This document shows, in pieces, positions 6,207 through 9,220 of a DNA stretch of 9,220 nt (positions within the stretch are counted from its first letter, which is position 1; every line of letters starts with the position of its first letter). The stretch covers positions 1-9,220 of the forward strand of contig JAUXJK010000054.1 in assembly GCA_030624785.1 (NCBI GenBank), given 5' to 3'. This DNA comes from Actinomycetes bacterium (GTDB lineage: Bacteria; Actinomycetota; Thermoleophilia; Gaiellales; Gaiellaceae). The notes beneath the pieces were generated by a model. That model was not told where the DNA came from. It ran no database searches and saw only the letters and a list, made by a program, of their open reading frames with translations. The position numbers and the translations under genes are program-made.

Positions 6207-7490
6207 ATGGCCGAGTCGCCTCCCACTAGTGGATCCGCGCCTGGCACGCCGGATACAGACGACGCCTCTGCTGACGGAAATGCGTCGGTGCATGCCGAGA
6301 CGCATGTTGCTCGTTGGCGTCGCTGGCTGGCATGGGGGCTGGTGGTACTGGGGACGCTCTTCCTCCTGGTGTCGTCGTTCAACGTCTGGGTTTCACGTCA
6401 GGCGCTTGAGACCGACGCGTGGGTCGAAGCCTCCGGCGAGTTTCTCGCAGACGACGCGATCCGCGCAGCTCTTGCCACCTGGATGGTCGATGAGCTGTAT
6501 TCGAACGTCGATCTGGGTAGCAATCTAGAGCAGGCGGCATCAGAAGCAGCTCCCGACGGAGGCCCGATCGCCGATGTCCTGGTGCCCCTGGTGGGGGCAG
6601 CGGGGCCGTTGATTGAGGGCGCTCTGCGCGAGGCAACCGTCAACGTCGCCGAGCGGTTGTTGGCTTCATCCGAGGTGCAGGAGCTCTGGAAGGAGGCGAA
6701 TCGTGTTGCGCACACCGCGCTGGTCGCGGTTGTCGATGACGAGCAAGTCGACGGTATTGAAGTCGTCGACGGTGACGTCGTCCTTGACCTTCAACCGGTA
6801 ATCATGGAGCTGGGAGCCCGTATTGGCGTCGAAGCGAGCGGCGACAACCTCCCTGAAGATTTTGGACAGATAACGGTCCTGAGGGACACCAATCTCGAGA
6901 CAGTGCAGACGGTCGTCAAGGCGATCCGAGTCATAAGCACGGTGCTCATCGTGATCGTGCTCGGCATTTTTGGTCTGGCGATCTTTGTAGCGAAGGGCCA
7001 GCGCCGGCGGATCGTCATGGCGTGCGCGAGCAGTTTGCTTCTGGTCGGCATCGTGCTCCTGCTCGTGCGGACGATCGCTGGCGCGGCGCTCGTTGAGGCA
7101 CTCACAAGCAACGAAGCCGACGTCGAACCCGTGAGCCTCGCCTGGGGTATTGCGACGCAACTGCTAGCCAACATCGCTGCGGGACTGATCGCCTATGGCG
7201 CGGTTCTGCTGATCGGCGCCCTGCTCGCTGGGCCGTCGCGACCGGCGGTCGCGATCCGCCGTTGGCTCGCGCCTACGTTCCGACACCGGCCGCTCGTTGT
7301 CTATGCCGCTGCCATCTTCTTGGTCCTGCTCGCACTTCTCTGGTCACCAACCGGCCAGACGCGTGAGCTCATTGGGTCTCTGGTGCTAGCCGCGCTGCTC
7401 CTTCTCGGTATTGCCGCGTTTCGTCGACAGACACTCCGCGAGTTCCCGGGCAGCGATGACGAGCTACCGCAGCAACCGATAGCGGCTTAG
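6207..7490 (+). CDS. Six-helix integral membrane protein of unknown function
   Basis: This 427-residue protein has an acidic, Ser/Pro-rich N-terminus (1-30), then a basic RWRRW stretch and a first membrane helix at about 40-60. A soluble domain of about 175 residues (62-238) follows, probably outside the membrane, containing TDAWVEASGEFLADDAIRAA, ERLLASSEVQELWKEANRVAH and VDGDVVLDLQPVI. Five more helices lie at about 239-262, 270-290, 315-341, 362-379 and 387-404, with basic loops KGQRRR and RRWLAP and a conserved-looking tail RRQTLREFP. The architecture matches a family of hypothetical membrane proteins that I associate with actinobacteria; I know no assigned function and see no catalytic motif. 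The signal-anchor N-terminus suggests the soluble domain senses or binds something outside the cell, which is inference. It has its own leaderless promoter, ends 55 bases from the convergent HerA-like gene, and shows no evident tie to either neighbour. Confidence 0.85.
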   Translation: MAESPPTSGSAPGTPDTDDASADGNASVHAETHVARWRRWLAWGLVVLGTLFLLVSSFNVWVSRQALETDAWVEASGEFLADDAIRAALATWMVDELYSNVDLGSNLEQAASEAAPDGGPIADVLVPLVGAAGPLIEGALREATVNVAERLLASSEVQELWKEANRVAHTALVAVVDDEQVDGIEVVDGDVVLDLQPVIMELGARIGVEASGDNLPEDFGQITVLRDTNLETVQTVVKAIRVISTVLIVIVLGIFGLAIFVAKGQRRRIVMACASSLLLVGIVLLLVRTIAGAALVEALTSNEADVEPVSLAWGIATQLLANIAAGLIAYGAVLLIGALLAGPSRPAVAIRRWLAPTFRHRPLVVYAAAIFLVLLALLWSPTGQTRELIGSLVLAALLLLGIAAFRRQTLREFPGSDDELPQQPIAA

Positions 7491-7545
7491 CCCTATTCAC
7501 GCCGCTAGTTGCGGGTGCGTCCTGACAACGCCACGGCCAAGGCGC

Positions 7546-9177
7546 CTATGCCCACGTGGCCGGCACGTCGCCTCCACCCTCCGGTGAAAGTCGTCCGCCA
7601 AACCGCGCAACTGTTGGCCGATTGACAATGCCGCCAGCAAGCAACGTCTCGCCTTGATCGAAGTAGGGCGCCTGGGCGAGCATCGACTCGGGCGCGAACG
7701 AGAACGTCTCGGCGATACCCGCGAGATCCGCAGCCGAGTTCATGCGCATCAGCACGAGGTTGTCACACTGCGAAAGCACGTTTGGATGGATCTTCGCCGG
7801 CCGTTGTGTGGCGACCAGGAGGTGCAGCCCGTACTTGCGACCTTCTCCAGCGATGCGAACGACATGCGCGGCCGACGCCTCCTGAAGCTTCGACGTCGGT
7901 TCCGCAGGACAGACGGTGTGAGCTTCGTCGATGGCGACGAGCACGGGGTTGCGGTCTTCGCGACGGCGCCACAGATGTTCGAGGATCGTCGTCACAGTGA
8001 CGGCTTGCTCCTCGGCATGCGCAAGGTCGGAAATGTCGACGACGAGTGCTCGCCAATCGGAGTCGAGAGTGTCGACGAGTGACGGCTCGTCGGCAGACGC
8101 CCATAGATCCCAGTCGGCAACACCCAGGTTCTCAATGCGTAGGGCGATCTGGCGCGCGTGCTCCGTGAGCACTCCCCCGCTGAACGCACGAACGTCGGCG
8201 AGCGAGTAGCGCGTACCAGGCAGCGTCTCGATAAAACGCCAGTACGCGCTGAACTCCTCGCGGTCGGCGAGGGGATCCAGTTTGAGTACAGCGCCCTGCG
8301 CTTCAGGCCCTAGTTCACTGAACCGTATGCGCAAGGGATCCGCCCCGTGCTCGGCTCTCGCGCCGAGAAGCTGCACGCGGCTCGCCGCCTCCTTGTAGCG
8401 GCGCCGTACGTCAGCGAGTTCTGTTCGACCGTACGGATTCGCACGAGTGGAGTTGATCGCAGCATTGGTCTGTAGCTCGCCAAGCCGCGAGAAGTCGCCG
8501 TTGGGATCGATCACCAGGAGACGGAGATCTGTCTCAAGGAGTAGCTGTTCGAGCAAGACCCCTAACGCGAAGGTCTTGCCAGATCCCGACTGACCACAAA
8601 GAAAGGTGTGGCGTCCGAAGCCCTTTGGTCGCATTGTTGCTGGGGCTTGCGCCCCCGCGATCTCAGTGATGCCGATCTCAAGGCGAGCCTGGCTCGAATC
8701 GCGCCCTCCGAGATACGCACTCACAAGTTCGGCGCCGGCGGCTGTGAGATCGGCGTCGCGAAACACGTCGGTCGGCCTTGTCCCAGACATCTTCTCACCG
8801 TCTACGCGCACGAGCAGGTCTCCCGTCCCCTGCACGTAGCGCAGCTTCACGCGCGCGCTCACACCCGCAACTCGGCCTCCATCGATTGTCTGGTCGACGT
8901 CGTCGTCCAGCTCGAGGCTGACCTGAGCGCCATCCCGATTAATGATCTCCTTTTGGAGTACCTGGCCGAGATAGCTGCGACCTTCCTCGTCCTCGAGAAG
9001 CACGTAACTACCAACGGGAAGCGGGAGGCGCAGTGGCGCTTCGAAGTTGAACGATCGACCGTCAGCCGAGTACGCAAGTGGGTCGATCTCTGCGCCACCG
9101 CGCTGGAGCAAGCGTCTCATCTGTTCGCGAGCCCGCGAGCTACCCAGAACAGGACTCCTCTCTGAACCGCTCGCCAC
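7546..9177 (-). CDS. HerA-like ATPase (HAS-barrel plus FtsK/HerA motor domain)
   Basis: This 543-residue protein has the HerA layout: an N-terminal beta-rich HAS-barrel (about 30-130, with SYVLLEDEEGRSYLGQVLQ), then a RecA-like motor. Walker A is GQSGSGKT (195-202), a conserved DPNGDFS follows at 224-230, Walker B is VLVAIDEAH (412-420, with D417 and E418), EGRKYG is at 445-450 and ATQRP at 456-460. HerA proteins are hexameric DNA translocases; archaeal ones pair with the nuclease NurA in DNA end resection, and bacterial ones occur both as housekeeping ATPases and as partners in phage defence. No NurA, SIR2 or DUF4297-type partner is visible inside the window; anything beyond base 9220 is unseen. 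GTG 9177 is chosen because TAGTCT lies exactly six bases before it, as at the other leaderless genes here. All motor motifs appear intact. The exact role is unassigned. Confidence 0.92.
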   Translation of the reverse strand: MASGSERSPVLGSSRAREQMRRLLQRGGAEIDPLAYSADGRSFNFEAPLRLPLPVGSYVLLEDEEGRSYLGQVLQKEIINRDGAQVSLELDDDVDQTIDGGRVAGVSARVKLRYVQGTGDLLVRVDGEKMSGTRPTDVFRDADLTAAGAELVSAYLGGRDSSQARLEIGITEIAGAQAPATMRPKGFGRHTFLCGQSGSGKTFALGVLLEQLLLETDLRLLVIDPNGDFSRLGELQTNAAINSTRANPYGRTELADVRRRYKEAASRVQLLGARAEHGADPLRIRFSELGPEAQGAVLKLDPLADREEFSAYWRFIETLPGTRYSLADVRAFSGGVLTEHARQIALRIENLGVADWDLWASADEPSLVDTLDSDWRALVVDISDLAHAEEQAVTVTTILEHLWRRREDRNPVLVAIDEAHTVCPAEPTSKLQEASAAHVVRIAGEGRKYGLHLLVATQRPAKIHPNVLSQCDNLVLMRMNSAADLAGIAETFSFAPESMLAQAPYFDQGETLLAGGIVNRPTVARFGGRLSPEGGGDVPATWA

Positions 9178-9183
9178 CGCAGC

Positions 9184-9189
9184 AGACTA
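9184..9189 (-). promoter_or_regulatory. -10 element of a leaderless HerA-like transcript
   Basis: On the minus strand TAGTCT (9189-9184) is followed by GCTGCG and GTG 9177. No Shine-Dalgarno precedes the GTG. This supports the start choice. Confidence 0.5.
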
Positions 9190-9220
9190 GCGCGACCACT
9201 CAGGGTCAGAGCATCCGATC

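Noticed and set aside
7491..7545. Bidirectional terminator between the convergent membrane-protein and HerA-like genes
   Set aside because: Short complementary segments exist (GCGT with ACGC, GTTG with CAAC), but there is no stable stem with a T-tract in either direction.
8608..9165. 185-residue plus-strand frame opposite the HerA-like gene
   Set aside because: It is antisense to the HAS-barrel and Walker A region of a clear ATPase, with no motif of its own.
1..9220. Mobile element, CRISPR array, tRNA or rRNA
   Set aside because: I saw no transposase or integrase motifs, no spaced direct repeats, no terminal inverted repeats and no tRNA-like cloverleaf; composition is even across the genes.

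Overview
The window is GC-rich bacterial chromosome, densely packed, with no stretch above 300 bases lacking a gene. GC-rich codon use, genes that appear to start without a leader, and a six-helix membrane protein of a type I associate with Actinomycetota suggest a high-GC actinobacterium, perhaps of the class Thermoleophilia. That placement is inference. I see no RNA gene, CRISPR array, insertion sequence, attachment site or origin.

Left part (1-4657, minus strand): a three-gene operon read right to left. First is a rhodanese/metallo-beta-lactamase fusion resembling persulfide dioxygenases (4657-3524). Next is a four-cluster ferredoxin fused to an NrfD-type membrane anchor (3484-1943). Last is the catalytic subunit of a molybdopterin oxidoreductase (1946 to beyond the left edge), whose start overlaps the preceding stop as ATGA. 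Neither redox protein shows a Tat or Sec signal, so the complex should face the cytoplasm, like the sulfite-oxidising SoeABC complex. The operon can be read as a pathway: low-molecular-weight persulfide is oxidised to sulfite by the first enzyme, and sulfite is oxidised to sulfate by the Mo complex, which passes electrons to the quinone pool. The individual domains are clear; the pathway is inference.

Control region (4658-4780): a divergent promoter region between the operon and a LysR-type regulator (4781-5692, plus). It holds a LysR-box-like dyad of the T-N11-A type, overlapping the regulator's start codon and centred about 64 bases upstream of the predicted operon transcription start. It also holds a second dyad at that predicted start. 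This fits activation of the operon with autorepression of the regulator.

Right part: a small VOC/glyoxalase-fold protein (5768-6139, plus), a six-helix membrane protein of unknown function (6207-7490, plus) and, convergent to it, a full-length HerA-like ATPase (9177-7546, minus). These look unrelated to the sulfur operon.

The four genes that head their own transcripts (LysR, VOC, membrane protein, HerA) all lack a Shine-Dalgarno sequence and all have a TANNNT hexamer exactly six bases before the start codon, the signature of leaderless transcripts. The first operon gene instead has a strong AGGAGG.
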